Assembly (NCBI GenBank): GCA_016722565.1
Contig: JADKIU010000007.1
Span: 1-64,000 of the forward strand
Length of the DNA: 64,000 bases
DNA from: Bacteroidota bacterium
GTDB lineage: Bacteria > Bacteroidota > Bacteroidia > 2-12-FULL-35-15
Direction of reading: 5' to 3'
This document shows, in pieces, positions 49,406-57,157 of this stretch. Numbering within the stretch: the stretch's first letter is position 1; each line of letters starts with the position of its first letter. A program made the translations under genes and the position numbers. Under the pieces are notes generated by a model. The model ran no database searches. It was not told where the DNA came from and was given only the letters and a program-made list of their open reading frames with translations.

Positions 49406-51565
49406 ATGAAAAAAATTACACTCTTCGTTTTCTTGCTTGCTGTATTTTTTCAAACAAGCATTGCTCAGGAAAAACTTTTAACAATGGAAGAAGCTGTTGT
49501 GAAACAGCGCAGCACGCTCGCGCCATCCAGGCTAAGTCAGTTGATGTGGGTAAAAAACACCGACTCCTACTCTTATGTAAATCCAGGCGAAGTGCAAGAA
49601 TTATTTATTTGCAATGCTTCTGATGGAAAAGTAACTCAAGCAGTTTCTTTGGCAATTCTGAATGAAGAAGTAAAAAAAATCGATCTGACACCCTTCAAAA
49701 ACTTTCCACTACTCAAGTGGAAAAACGAGAAACAATTTTCATTTGAGGCTTTCAAAGAGGAGAAACACTTGTTTTTAGTTTATGACATTAAAACAAAAAA
49801 AATCATCAACGAAGGCACAATCGAATCTACAGCAGTGGGAATAGATGTTGCAGACAAAACACGATTTATTGCATTTACCGTTAAAAATAATTTATTTGTG
49901 TTTGATGGTAAGAACAATTTAATCGTCACAAACGATAAAGATGAAAACATAGTAAATGGACAATCTGTTCACCGTGATGAATTCGGAATTTCCAAAGGTA
50001 CTTTTTGGTCGCCAGCAGGTAACTTACTTGCTTTTTACCGCATGGATCAAACGATGGTAACCGACTATCCAATTATCGACTGGACATCCCGTCCTGCAAA
50101 AAATGTAAACATCAAATACCCAATGGCTGGAGATAAAAGTCATGAAGTAACTGTGGGTATTTATAATGTGAGCAGTGGCAAAACGGTTTTCTTAAAAACA
50201 GGCGAACCGAAAGAACAATACCTCACCAACATTGCATGGAGCAAAGACGAGCAACACATTTACATCGCAGTTTTAAATCGTGAACAGAATGAAATGAAAT
50301 TAAACTCTTACAATGTTGCTACCGGATTATTTGAAAAAACATTGTTTGCAGAAAAACACGAAAAGTATGTTCACCCCATGCATCCGATGGTCTTTTTACC
50401 GAATGCTTCCGGACAGTTTATCTGGCAAAGTGAACGTGATGGATTCAATCATCTCTATTTGTATAATGCAGATGGAACACTTGTAAAACAATTGACCAAA
50501 GGAAATTGGATCATCACCGACTTAGCTGGTTTTGATGCAAAAGGCACTAAAGTGTTTTATTCTTCCACAACTGAAAGTGGCATTACCCGAAATTTTTATT
50601 CCGTAGAAGTGAAAACCGGAAAAACAACACGGATCACATCCGGTGAAGGAACGCATACAAGTGCATTGAGCAGTAAAGGAAATTACATCATCGACAACTT
50701 CCAAAGCACAACGATTCCGCGCAACACAAACATCGTAAGCACCAACGGGAAAAAATCTAAAACAATTCACACCGCAAAAAATCCATTAGCAGATTATAAA
50801 CTCGGACAAATGAGTTTGTTCACTTTAAAAAGTGAAAGTGGTGACGATTTATTTTGCAGATTATTTAAACCCGTTGCATTTGACTCAACAAAAAAATATC
50901 CGGTGATTGTTTATTTGTATAATGGCCCTGGAGCGCAAATGATTAACAATACCTGGAATGGTGGTGGCGATTATTGGTTTCAATACATGGCAGAAAGAGG
51001 TTTTGTAGTTTTCACGATTGATGGAAGAGGAAGTGCCAATAGAGGATTAGCATTCGAGCAAGCCATTTTCCACAATTGCGGTACAGTAGAAATGAAAGAT
51101 CAAATGGTTGGTGTGAATTTTTTAAAATCTCAAAAATATGTGGATGCAAACCGAATGGGTATTTTTGGTTGGAGTTATGGAGGATTTATGTCGACCAGCA
51201 TTATGACACGCTATCCGGAGGTGTTTAAAGCAGGTGTGGCAGGTGGACCGGTTGTCGATTGGAGCTATTATGAAGTGATGTATACCGAACGCTACATGGG
51301 AACACCGCAATCGAATCCAAAAGGGTATGCCGAATCAAGAACAATAAATCATATTGACAATTTAAAAGGAAAATTATTAATCATTCACGGTGCACAAGAT
51401 GGCACTGTTGTTTGGCAGCACAGCATCCAATATATCAAAGCCTGTGTTGAAAAAAATAAACAAGTCGATTATTTTGTCTATCCCGGTCACGAACACAATG
51501 TTTTAGGAAAAGAACGTGAGCACTTATATCAAAAAGTAACGGATTACTTTATGCAAAATTTGTAA
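49406..51565 (+). CDS. Dipeptidyl-peptidase IV-like serine peptidase (S9)
   Basis: The 719-aa product has a signal peptide (MKKITLFVFLLAVFFQTSIAQ), an eight-bladed beta-propeller (residues about 40-470, e.g. YLTNIAWSKDEQHIYIAVLNREQNEMKLNSYNV, QFIWQSERDGFNHLYLYNADG) and an alpha/beta-hydrolase domain at 480-719: PVIVYLYNGPGAQMINNTWNGGGDYWFQYMAERGFVVFTIDGRGSANRG, nucleophile GIFGWSYGGFMSTSIM (Ser in GWSYGG), Asp in LIIHGAQDGTVV, His in GHEHNVLG. The propeller Glu pair expected to select free N-termini of X-Pro peptides is present as DEFG-like (FKEEKHLF, RDEFGISKG) but cannot be verified. It is exported and acts on peptides in the periplasm or outside. Confidence 0.88.
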   Translation: MKKITLFVFLLAVFFQTSIAQEKLLTMEEAVVKQRSTLAPSRLSQLMWVKNTDSYSYVNPGEVQELFICNASDGKVTQAVSLAILNEEVKKIDLTPFKNFPLLKWKNEKQFSFEAFKEEKHLFLVYDIKTKKIINEGTIESTAVGIDVADKTRFIAFTVKNNLFVFDGKNNLIVTNDKDENIVNGQSVHRDEFGISKGTFWSPAGNLLAFYRMDQTMVTDYPIIDWTSRPAKNVNIKYPMAGDKSHEVTVGIYNVSSGKTVFLKTGEPKEQYLTNIAWSKDEQHIYIAVLNREQNEMKLNSYNVATGLFEKTLFAEKHEKYVHPMHPMVFLPNASGQFIWQSERDGFNHLYLYNADGTLVKQLTKGNWIITDLAGFDAKGTKVFYSSTTESGITRNFYSVEVKTGKTTRITSGEGTHTSALSSKGNYIIDNFQSTTIPRNTNIVSTNGKKSKTIHTAKNPLADYKLGQMSLFTLKSESGDDLFCRLFKPVAFDSTKKYPVIVYLYNGPGAQMINNTWNGGGDYWFQYMAERGFVVFTIDGRGSANRGLAFEQAIFHNCGTVEMKDQMVGVNFLKSQKYVDANRMGIFGWSYGGFMSTSIMTRYPEVFKAGVAGGPVVDWSYYEVMYTERYMGTPQSNPKGYAESRTINHIDNLKGKLLIIHGAQDGTVVWQHSIQYIKACVEKNKQVDYFVYPGHEHNVLGKEREHLYQKVTDYFMQNL

Positions 51566-51586
51566 GACATTTTTGACAGGCAGACT

Positions 51587-51640
51587 TCTCGACTCCGCTC
51601 GAAGTGACAGTGCTAAAGGCAAGTTCGAGCGGAGTCGAGA
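51587..51640. repeat. Inverted repeat TCTCGACTCCGCTCGAA
   Basis: Perfect 17-base arms (51587-51603 and 51624-51640) around a 20-base spacer, in the gap after the DPP-IV gene. It is related to the repeat at 9557-9631 and may also stop transcription. Confidence 0.85.
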
Positions 51641-51667
51641 ACCGCACTAACTATTAAAAACAATACC

Positions 51668-52195
51668 ATGACCAATAGCGAAGGAACAATCATTCAAAAA
51701 GCAGAATTCAATTCTGTTTTACGCACCTACATTTTATTGTATGTTGCATTTTTTCTATTTATTTCCATTATAGGTATCCCGCTTTGCATTATTTGGCTTT
51801 GTGGCGTGGGACAATGGTATTCACGTCATTATTTTGACAAGTTGGAATGTGTATTAACAGATAAAAATTTACGTTTTAAAAAAGGGATCATTGTACAATT
51901 TGAAAAAACGATTCCATTGGAAAACATTCAAGATATGGCATTCATTGAAGGTCCCGTTTTGAGACATTTTAATTTATGTGTTTTAAAAGTTGAGACAGCT
52001 GGAGGCTCAGCACATATGTCGCATCAAATGAGTTTAGTTGGAATAAAAGAAGCACAAGATTTTCGATTAAAAGTATTGGAACAACGCACACTGCTAAAAA
52101 ACACACAAGGCAATCACGACAACCAAAATGTATTAGTAGAAATAAAAGAAAGCTTATTACGAATTGAAGGCTTGTTGAAGGACAATAAAAAATAA
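51668..52195 (+). CDS. PH-domain (bPH2/YdbS-like) membrane protein
   Basis: The 175-aa product has two adjacent membrane segments within residues 18-48 (YILLYVAFFLFISIIGIPLCIIWLCGVGQWY) and then a bacterial PH-like domain: LECVLTDKNLRFKKGIIVQFEKTIPLENIQDMAFIEGPVLRHFNLCVLKVETAGG (residues 58-112), the YdbS/YdbT bPH2 pattern. A C-terminal helical segment follows (VGIKEAQDFRLKVLEQRTLLKN), then NQNVLVEIKESLLRIEGLLK. Members sit in the inner membrane; some are required for stress adaptation, but their function is not known. It is transcribed away from the DPP-IV gene, with the inverted repeat between. Confidence 0.8.
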   Translation: MTNSEGTIIQKAEFNSVLRTYILLYVAFFLFISIIGIPLCIIWLCGVGQWYSRHYFDKLECVLTDKNLRFKKGIIVQFEKTIPLENIQDMAFIEGPVLRHFNLCVLKVETAGGSAHMSHQMSLVGIKEAQDFRLKVLEQRTLLKNTQGNHDNQNVLVEIKESLLRIEGLLKDNKK

Positions 52196-52271
52196 TTGGG
52201 CTTAATCTAAATATTATTTGAATGAATTTATTGGACAGTCAACGCTATTAATTATTAGGAAACGGCCTATG

Positions 52272-52343
52272 TGGTCTCGCCCAGAATCGAACTGGGATCA
52301 AAAGTTTAGGAAACTTCTATTCTATCCGTTGAACTACGAAACC
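52272..52343 (-). tRNA. tRNA-Arg(CCU)
   Basis: The minus strand folds as a cloverleaf. Acceptor GGTTTCG pairs with CGAGACC (one G-U), D-stem GTTC/GAAT, anticodon stem GAAGT/ACTTT around TTCCTAA with anticodon CCT, T-arm CCAGT TCGATTC TGGGC-type, discriminator A at 52272. It is 72 bases long and decodes AGG. CCA is not encoded. Confidence 0.9.
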
Positions 52344-52445
52344 TTGATTTTAAAGGATTACAAAGGTACCAAATTTTGCAAGAGTTCCTATATTGCCAAT
52401 TCCTGAATTATTAGTATTTTTAGGTGCTAAAAACACCATTTTCAC

Positions 52446-53492
52446 ATGAAATTTACAGCAAAACAAATAGCCGATTTATTGGGAGGAACTGTTGAAGGAA
52501 ACGGAGAAGTTGAAGTATCCGGACTTGCTAAGATTGAAGAAGGTAAGTTAGGAACCTTGTCGTTTCTCTCCAACCCTTTGTATACACAGTATATTTACGA
52601 AACTGATGCCTCAGCTGCCATTGTAAACAAATCCTTGGTGCTTGAAAAACCGGTAAAACCAACACTTACACTGATCCGTGTAGAAGATTCTTATTCAAGT
52701 TTCGCAAAGCTTTTAGAAATTTATCATAAATTCAAACACGATAAAAAAGGTATCGAACAACCATCCTTTGTTGCAAGTACTGCCAAATTGGGTAAGGATT
52801 GTTATGTTGGAGCATTTGCCTATATCGGTGAAAATGTAAAAATCGGGAACAATGTTAAAATTTATCCGCATTGTTATATTGGCGACAATGTTACCATTGG
52901 TGATGATTGCGTTTTCTTTTCAGGAGTAAAAATTTATTACGATTGTGTTATTGGAAACGATTGCACCATCCATGCCAGCACTGTTGTTGGTAGCGATGGA
53001 TTTGGTTTTGCTCCAAACGCGGAAAACAATTACAAAAAAGTACCTCAGATCGGAAATGTGATCATCGAAGATCATGTAGAGATTGGATCAAATACCTCTA
53101 TCGACAGAGCAACAATGGGATCAACCATTATCCGCAAAGGCTCTAAACTGGATAACTTGGTGCAAATTGCGCACAATGTTGAATTGGGTGAAAATTGTAT
53201 CTTGGCAGGAGGTTCATTTGTTGCAGGCTCAACCAAACTCGGAAAAAATGTGATGATGGGTGGACAAGCCGGAGTTATCGGACATTTAAAAATTGCGGAT
53301 GGTGTAAAAATTGCCGGACAATCCGGTGTTGGAAACAGCATCGAAACAGAAGGATTGGTTGTGCAAGGATCACCGGCTTTTGCCATTGGAGATTTCCAAA
53401 GAAGCTATGTGCTTTTTAGAAGTTTTCAAAAAGTAAACGATAGAATTCGCACCCTTGAAAAAGAATTAAAAAAAATAAATACTCCTGAATAG
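52446..53492 (+). CDS. lpxD: UDP-3-O-(3-hydroxyacyl)glucosamine N-acyltransferase
   Basis: The 348-aa product has the LpxD N-terminal domain (FTAKQIADLLGGTVEGNGEVEVSGLAKIEEGKLGTLSFLSNPLYTQYIYETDASAAIVNKS, residues 3-62) and a left-handed beta-helix of hexapeptide repeats from about residue 115 (VASTAKLGKDCYVGAFAYIGENVKIGNNVKIYPHCYIGDNVTIGDDCVFFSGVKI...), with the catalytic-type His in LVQIAHNVELG (about 240). It ends in the C-terminal helical extension FQRSYVLFRSFQKVNDRIRTLEKELKK. LpxD adds the second acyl chain in lipid A synthesis. Length matches the family. It is followed by an acyltransferase gene 15 bases downstream, suggesting a lipid-related unit. Confidence 0.95.
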   Translation: MKFTAKQIADLLGGTVEGNGEVEVSGLAKIEEGKLGTLSFLSNPLYTQYIYETDASAAIVNKSLVLEKPVKPTLTLIRVEDSYSSFAKLLEIYHKFKHDKKGIEQPSFVASTAKLGKDCYVGAFAYIGENVKIGNNVKIYPHCYIGDNVTIGDDCVFFSGVKIYYDCVIGNDCTIHASTVVGSDGFGFAPNAENNYKKVPQIGNVIIEDHVEIGSNTSIDRATMGSTIIRKGSKLDNLVQIAHNVELGENCILAGGSFVAGSTKLGKNVMMGGQAGVIGHLKIADGVKIAGQSGVGNSIETEGLVVQGSPAFAIGDFQRSYVLFRSFQKVNDRIRTLEKELKKINTPE

Positions 53493-53507
53493 GATTGTTC
53501 CCAATTT

Positions 53508-54365
53508 ATGACAACGCCACAAAAATTTATAGACGTAGATAAAGTTCTAAGAGAGAAAGCACCCGGACTAAAAAAATGGATGCCTCGCTTTGTTCTGAAT
53601 TGGCTAAAACGCAAACTTCATGAAGATGATATCAATACACTCATGATTGATTTGAAAGATGTGTATGGTGTTGAATTCAATAATAAAGGACTAGAAAAAT
53701 TAGGCGCTAAAATTGAATCCACCAACTCACATTTTATTCCAAAAGAAGGAGGAATCATTTTAGCTGCTAATCACCCACTTGGCGGATTAGATGGAATGGC
53801 CTTTGTGAAAACAATTGCCGAAGTTCGACCGGATATCCATTTTGTGGTAAATGACGTTTTAAAAAATCTTAAAAATTATGGTGATGTTTTTATCGGCATC
53901 AACAAAATAAAATCCACCTCTGCAACTTCTTTAAGAACTATTGAAAGTGTTTTACTTACGGATGAAGCCATCGGATTTTTTCCTGCAGGATTGGTTTCCA
54001 GAAAACAAAATGGGAAAATCATGGACTTAGACTGGAAAAAAAGTTTTGTCACCCAAGCCATTGACCACAAACGAATGATTGTTCCAGTTTTTATTGAAGG
54101 ACAAAACTCAAAATTCTTTTACAACTTTGCTCAATTCCGTAAACGCATTGGTATTAAAGCAAATATCGAAATGCTTTTTTTACCGGATGAAATGTTTAAA
54201 CAAAGAAATCGTACCATCAAAGTGCATTTCAGCAAAGCTTTCGACCCAGCCATTTTAGATAAACGTAAATCACACAAAGGTTGGGCTGATCACATCAAAA
54301 AATATATTTATTCAGATGAATTTAAAAAAGGAATTCCATTTGAAGAATATATGAACATGGATTAG
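53508..54365 (+). CDS. PlsC-type acyltransferase, hemolysin-like group
   Basis: The 285-aa product is a glycerolipid-type acyltransferase: HFIPKEGGIILAANHPLGGLDGMAFVKTIAEVRPDIHFVVNDVL (about residues 76-122) contains NHPLGG-LD, the block I HX4D-like motif, with FIGINKIKS near 130 (block II), ESVLLTDEAIGFFPAGLVSRKQNGKIMDLDWKKSFVTQAI near 150-185 (block III, FPAG), and IVPVFIEGQNSKFFYNF (block IV). This group includes proteins annotated as hemolysins and those making ornithine- or lyso-lipids. It lies 15 bases after lpxD and is convergent with the response regulator gene, overlapping it by four bases. The acyl acceptor is unknown. Confidence 0.85.
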   Translation: MTTPQKFIDVDKVLREKAPGLKKWMPRFVLNWLKRKLHEDDINTLMIDLKDVYGVEFNNKGLEKLGAKIESTNSHFIPKEGGIILAANHPLGGLDGMAFVKTIAEVRPDIHFVVNDVLKNLKNYGDVFIGINKIKSTSATSLRTIESVLLTDEAIGFFPAGLVSRKQNGKIMDLDWKKSFVTQAIDHKRMIVPVFIEGQNSKFFYNFAQFRKRIGIKANIEMLFLPDEMFKQRNRTIKVHFSKAFDPAILDKRKSHKGWADHIKKYIYSDEFKKGIPFEEYMNMD

Positions 54366-55033
54366 AATTCACTTATACCAACCAGCAATTCTTTGTTTTC
54401 ACTAATCCACAATACCAACGAATTATTACGTGGAGGTAGTTGCAATTTCTGACAAATTTTTGACCGATAATTTTCGATTGTTTTTTCAGACAAGAACAAT
54501 AACTCTGCAATTTCTTTTGTTGTCTTATTCTGGCTCACCAATTTCAAGGTTTTTAACTCTGCCTGACTGAGATTTTTCAATAAAAATAATAATTCAATTT
54601 TCTTTTTATCCGACTCTACAAAATCTGAGTAATAGGCTTGCAATTCGGGACCAATGTACTTTTCGTCTTGAGAGACTTTACCTATACAATCGATGATTTC
54701 GTTGGCAGCAAAATCTTTTAGAATATAACTGTAAGCGCCCGAATCCATCGCTTTTTTAACCATTTCTCTATCGCGATACATGGTAAGAATCACAATCCGA
54801 GTTGATAATTTTTCTTTTGTAACAATCGTAGATACTTCGATTCCATTTAATTCCGGCATATTGATATCCAAGATGGAAATCTCCGGTTTCTCTTTTTTTA
54901 TTGCATCCAACGCTTCTCTCCCATTCCTACACTCGATAATCTGAATATCCGAAAATGAACCCTCCAGAATATCTTTCAGGCCCTTTCTAAAAATAGGATG
55001 ATCATCGGCAATAAGGAGTTTCATTTTTTTCAC
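54362..55033 (-). CDS. NarL/FixJ-type response regulator
   Basis: The 223-aa product has a receiver domain (MKKMKLLIADDHPIFRKGLKDILEGSF, with the acidic pair DD, phospho-acceptor Asp in ISILDINMPELNGIE at about 57, Thr in VILTMYRD, Lys in YILKDFAANEI) and a C-terminal LuxR-type helix-turn-helix (LSQAELKTLKLVSQNKTTKEIAELLFLSEKTIENYRSKICQKLQL, residues 153-198). It is the partner of the histidine kinase gene starting at 57008, with one base between the genes, so both are one operon. Phosphorylated regulators of this type bind DNA as dimers. The target genes are unknown; the adjacent type B T9SS cargo gene is divergent and may be one. Confidence 0.93.
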   Translation of the reverse strand: MKKMKLLIADDHPIFRKGLKDILEGSFSDIQIIECRNGREALDAIKKEKPEISILDINMPELNGIEVSTIVTKEKLSTRIVILTMYRDREMVKKAMDSGAYSYILKDFAANEIIDCIGKVSQDEKYIGPELQAYYSDFVESDKKKIELLFLLKNLSQAELKTLKLVSQNKTTKEIAELLFLSEKTIENYRSKICQKLQLPPRNNSLVLWISENKELLVGISEF

Positions 55034-55034
55034 T

Positions 55035-57008
55035 TTAGGCTACCTTAAATTTAAGAATTAATTTGAATCCTTTCTCCACTTTATCATCAATATCAATAGA
55101 ACCATTGATAATTTTTGCACGTTCCTGCATCGAAAGTAAACCGATTCCCAGATGGTGCTTCTTATTTTTTAGACCCATACCGTTATCTTGGTATAGCAAC
55201 ACAAACTCTTCTCCCTTTTCTGATATGGATAGTTTTAATCCGCTTGCTCCGGAATGTTTAATGGTGTTGTTCGTGCATTCCTGAATAATCCGAAACAAAT
55301 GCGTTTGAATTGAAATGGGCAATGCTTCTACTCCGTTTGGAATTTCAAAACTACATTCCATTTTTGTTGCCGACTGAATACTTTCCATCAATGCAGCAAC
55401 AGAACGTCCCAAACCAATTTTTTCAAGATTGGTAGGATATAAGTTACGTGAAATCTCTCTCGTTTGCTCAATCACCCGTCCCAACTCAATCTCCATTTGA
55501 TGAGAAGGCTCCTTAGAGCCTTGCTGTTCTTTTATCATTTTTGCTTTGATAACAGACAACGATTGACCGATATCATCGTGCAAATCTCTTGAAATGCGCA
55601 ATCGCTCCTCCTCAATGTTTTGAATCAGTTGCTGACTAAATTGTTGCTGTTTTTCCTTTATCTTTTTAGAATATCGCCACGACAAAATACTTATCAGGAG
55701 AATAATCACAATTAGCGCACTACCAATACTAATCCATTTAAGATAACGTTCCTCTTGCGTTTGTTTTTCCAAAATAATGGAGTTCAATTTTTCCTTCTCA
55801 AGTTCAATTTCTTTTTTCTGAATCTTTTGATTTTGCTGCAATTGAGCAATCACCTTATCGTTAATTTGGCCGGATAAACTGTCCTTCAATTTCGAATACT
55901 TCAAATAACTTTCCAGGGCCAGTTCGTACTTTTGTTGGCTCGATTCAACGCGGTATTTCATGAAGTAATAGGAAGATAAATCTTCCAAATTCCCGGTTTT
56001 ACTTGTCAATTGCTCAATCTCTAAAAGTAAAGCTTCAGCTACCGGAATTCGATTCATCATTACAAAAACATTGGCTTTATTTAAATATGCCTTGGCAAGT
56101 TCTTTATCAAAATGGTGCTGTTTCAACACGACAATTGCAGAATCAATGTACGAAATGGCTTTATCATTTTGTCCAGCATTCGAAAAAGCTGAGGCGAGGT
56201 TAATAAAATTGCTGGCTAGTTCTTGGTGCAAGTTATTCTGACGAGAATATTGAATTACTTTTTCAAATAATGGATAGGCTTTTTCAGGTTTATTATCCGA
56301 GACATAGGCCAAACAAATGTTCATTTGAATGTGACCTGCTAGGCGTTTGCTGTTTTCTCTTTCTGCAATTATCAATCCCTTTTCAAAATCTTCTAATGCT
56401 TCTTTGGTTTGTCCAAGTCCTAATTTTATCAACCCTAAATTATTTCTAAAAACAGCCGGATAATAATTTAAATTATGAATTTCAGAAATTGTTAACCCTT
56501 CCAGATAATACTTAACAGCAGCCTGAGCATCACTTTTATCTTGTTTGATAATGCCCAACAAGTTATACAACTCTGCTACATTTTCAAAATCACCAATTTG
56601 TTTCGACTTTTCTAATAAAGTGTATAAATCTTTCTCCACCTGTTCTGAACTTCCTGTTTCAAACTCCAAAAACAACAATCGAATTTCAGAAAGAATTTCA
56701 ATATGTGAATTCTTCCATTTTTTTGATTCTTCTAAAGATTGTTCAAAATATTTTTTTGCCTTTTCGAGATTGCGGACATAAAAAAAATAGTTTCCATAAT
56801 ACAAATGTACTTCCGCAACCGCATCCTGAGAAGAAGAGGCGATTGCCTGTTTAATTGTTTGTTCACCTACCTTGAACAATTTAGCAGAATCATAATAAGA
56901 CGCTTCCTTTACTTCCCGTATCAACTTATTGATTGCAGGTGAATAGCTTGCTTTAGAAGGCAAAACAAATAATAAAAAACAGAAAAAAAGGAGTTGGACT
57001 TTTCTCAT
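55035..57008 (-). CDS. TPR-containing sensor histidine kinase (HisKA_3 type)
   Basis: The start MRKVQLLFFCFLLFVLPSKAS at 57008 (657 aa) gives a signal peptide; the in-frame extension beyond it is low in coding quality. Residues 40-410 are TPR units (e.g. AVKYYLEGLTISEIHNLNYYPAVFRNNLGLIKLGLGQTKEALEDFEKGLIIAE, ASNFINLASAFSNAGQNDKAISYIDSAI). A coiled coil and one membrane segment follow (YLKWISIGSALIVIILLISILSWRY, about 470-495), then the HisKA_3 domain (EERLRISRDLHDDIGQSLSVIKAKM with the phospho-acceptor His) and HATPase (HLFRIIQECTNNTIKHSGASG, GMGLKNKKHHLGIGLLSMQERAKIING). Such kinases sense envelope signals via the periplasmic TPRs; the signal is unknown. It forms an operon with the response regulator. 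Confidence 0.92.
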   Translation of the reverse strand: MRKVQLLFFCFLLFVLPSKASYSPAINKLIREVKEASYYDSAKLFKVGEQTIKQAIASSSQDAVAEVHLYYGNYFFYVRNLEKAKKYFEQSLEESKKWKNSHIEILSEIRLLFLEFETGSSEQVEKDLYTLLEKSKQIGDFENVAELYNLLGIIKQDKSDAQAAVKYYLEGLTISEIHNLNYYPAVFRNNLGLIKLGLGQTKEALEDFEKGLIIAERENSKRLAGHIQMNICLAYVSDNKPEKAYPLFEKVIQYSRQNNLHQELASNFINLASAFSNAGQNDKAISYIDSAIVVLKQHHFDKELAKAYLNKANVFVMMNRIPVAEALLLEIEQLTSKTGNLEDLSSYYFMKYRVESSQQKYELALESYLKYSKLKDSLSGQINDKVIAQLQQNQKIQKKEIELEKEKLNSIILEKQTQEERYLKWISIGSALIVIILLISILSWRYSKKIKEKQQQFSQQLIQNIEEERLRISRDLHDDIGQSLSVIKAKMIKEQQGSKEPSHQMEIELGRVIEQTREISRNLYPTNLEKIGLGRSVAALMESIQSATKMECSFEIPNGVEALPISIQTHLFRIIQECTNNTIKHSGASGLKLSISEKGEEFVLLYQDNGMGLKNKKHHLGIGLLSMQERAKIINGSIDIDDKVEKGFKLILKFKVA

Positions 57009-57090
57009 GGATGAAATTAAACACGTTTCATTTCTTAAATATAACAATAAAAAGAATTCATTTTTTTGCCAACCACAAATTTGGACAGAT

Positions 57091-57107
57091 AAGGGGGCAG
57101 CCCCCTT
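57091..57107. repeat. GC-rich hairpin in the divergent region between the kinase and cargo genes
   Basis: AAGGGGG cag CCCCCTT, perfect 7-base arms, within an otherwise AT-rich leader; it could be a regulatory hairpin or a stray repeat. Confidence 0.5.
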
Positions 57108-57157
57108 GTTTGGATGTTTTTGAAAATTGAAATTTGTTCTACGTAAACTCTTCGACC

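Noticed and set aside
56003..56942. Plus-strand frames opposite the histidine kinase
   Set aside because: They are shadows of the minus-strand TPR-kinase coding region.
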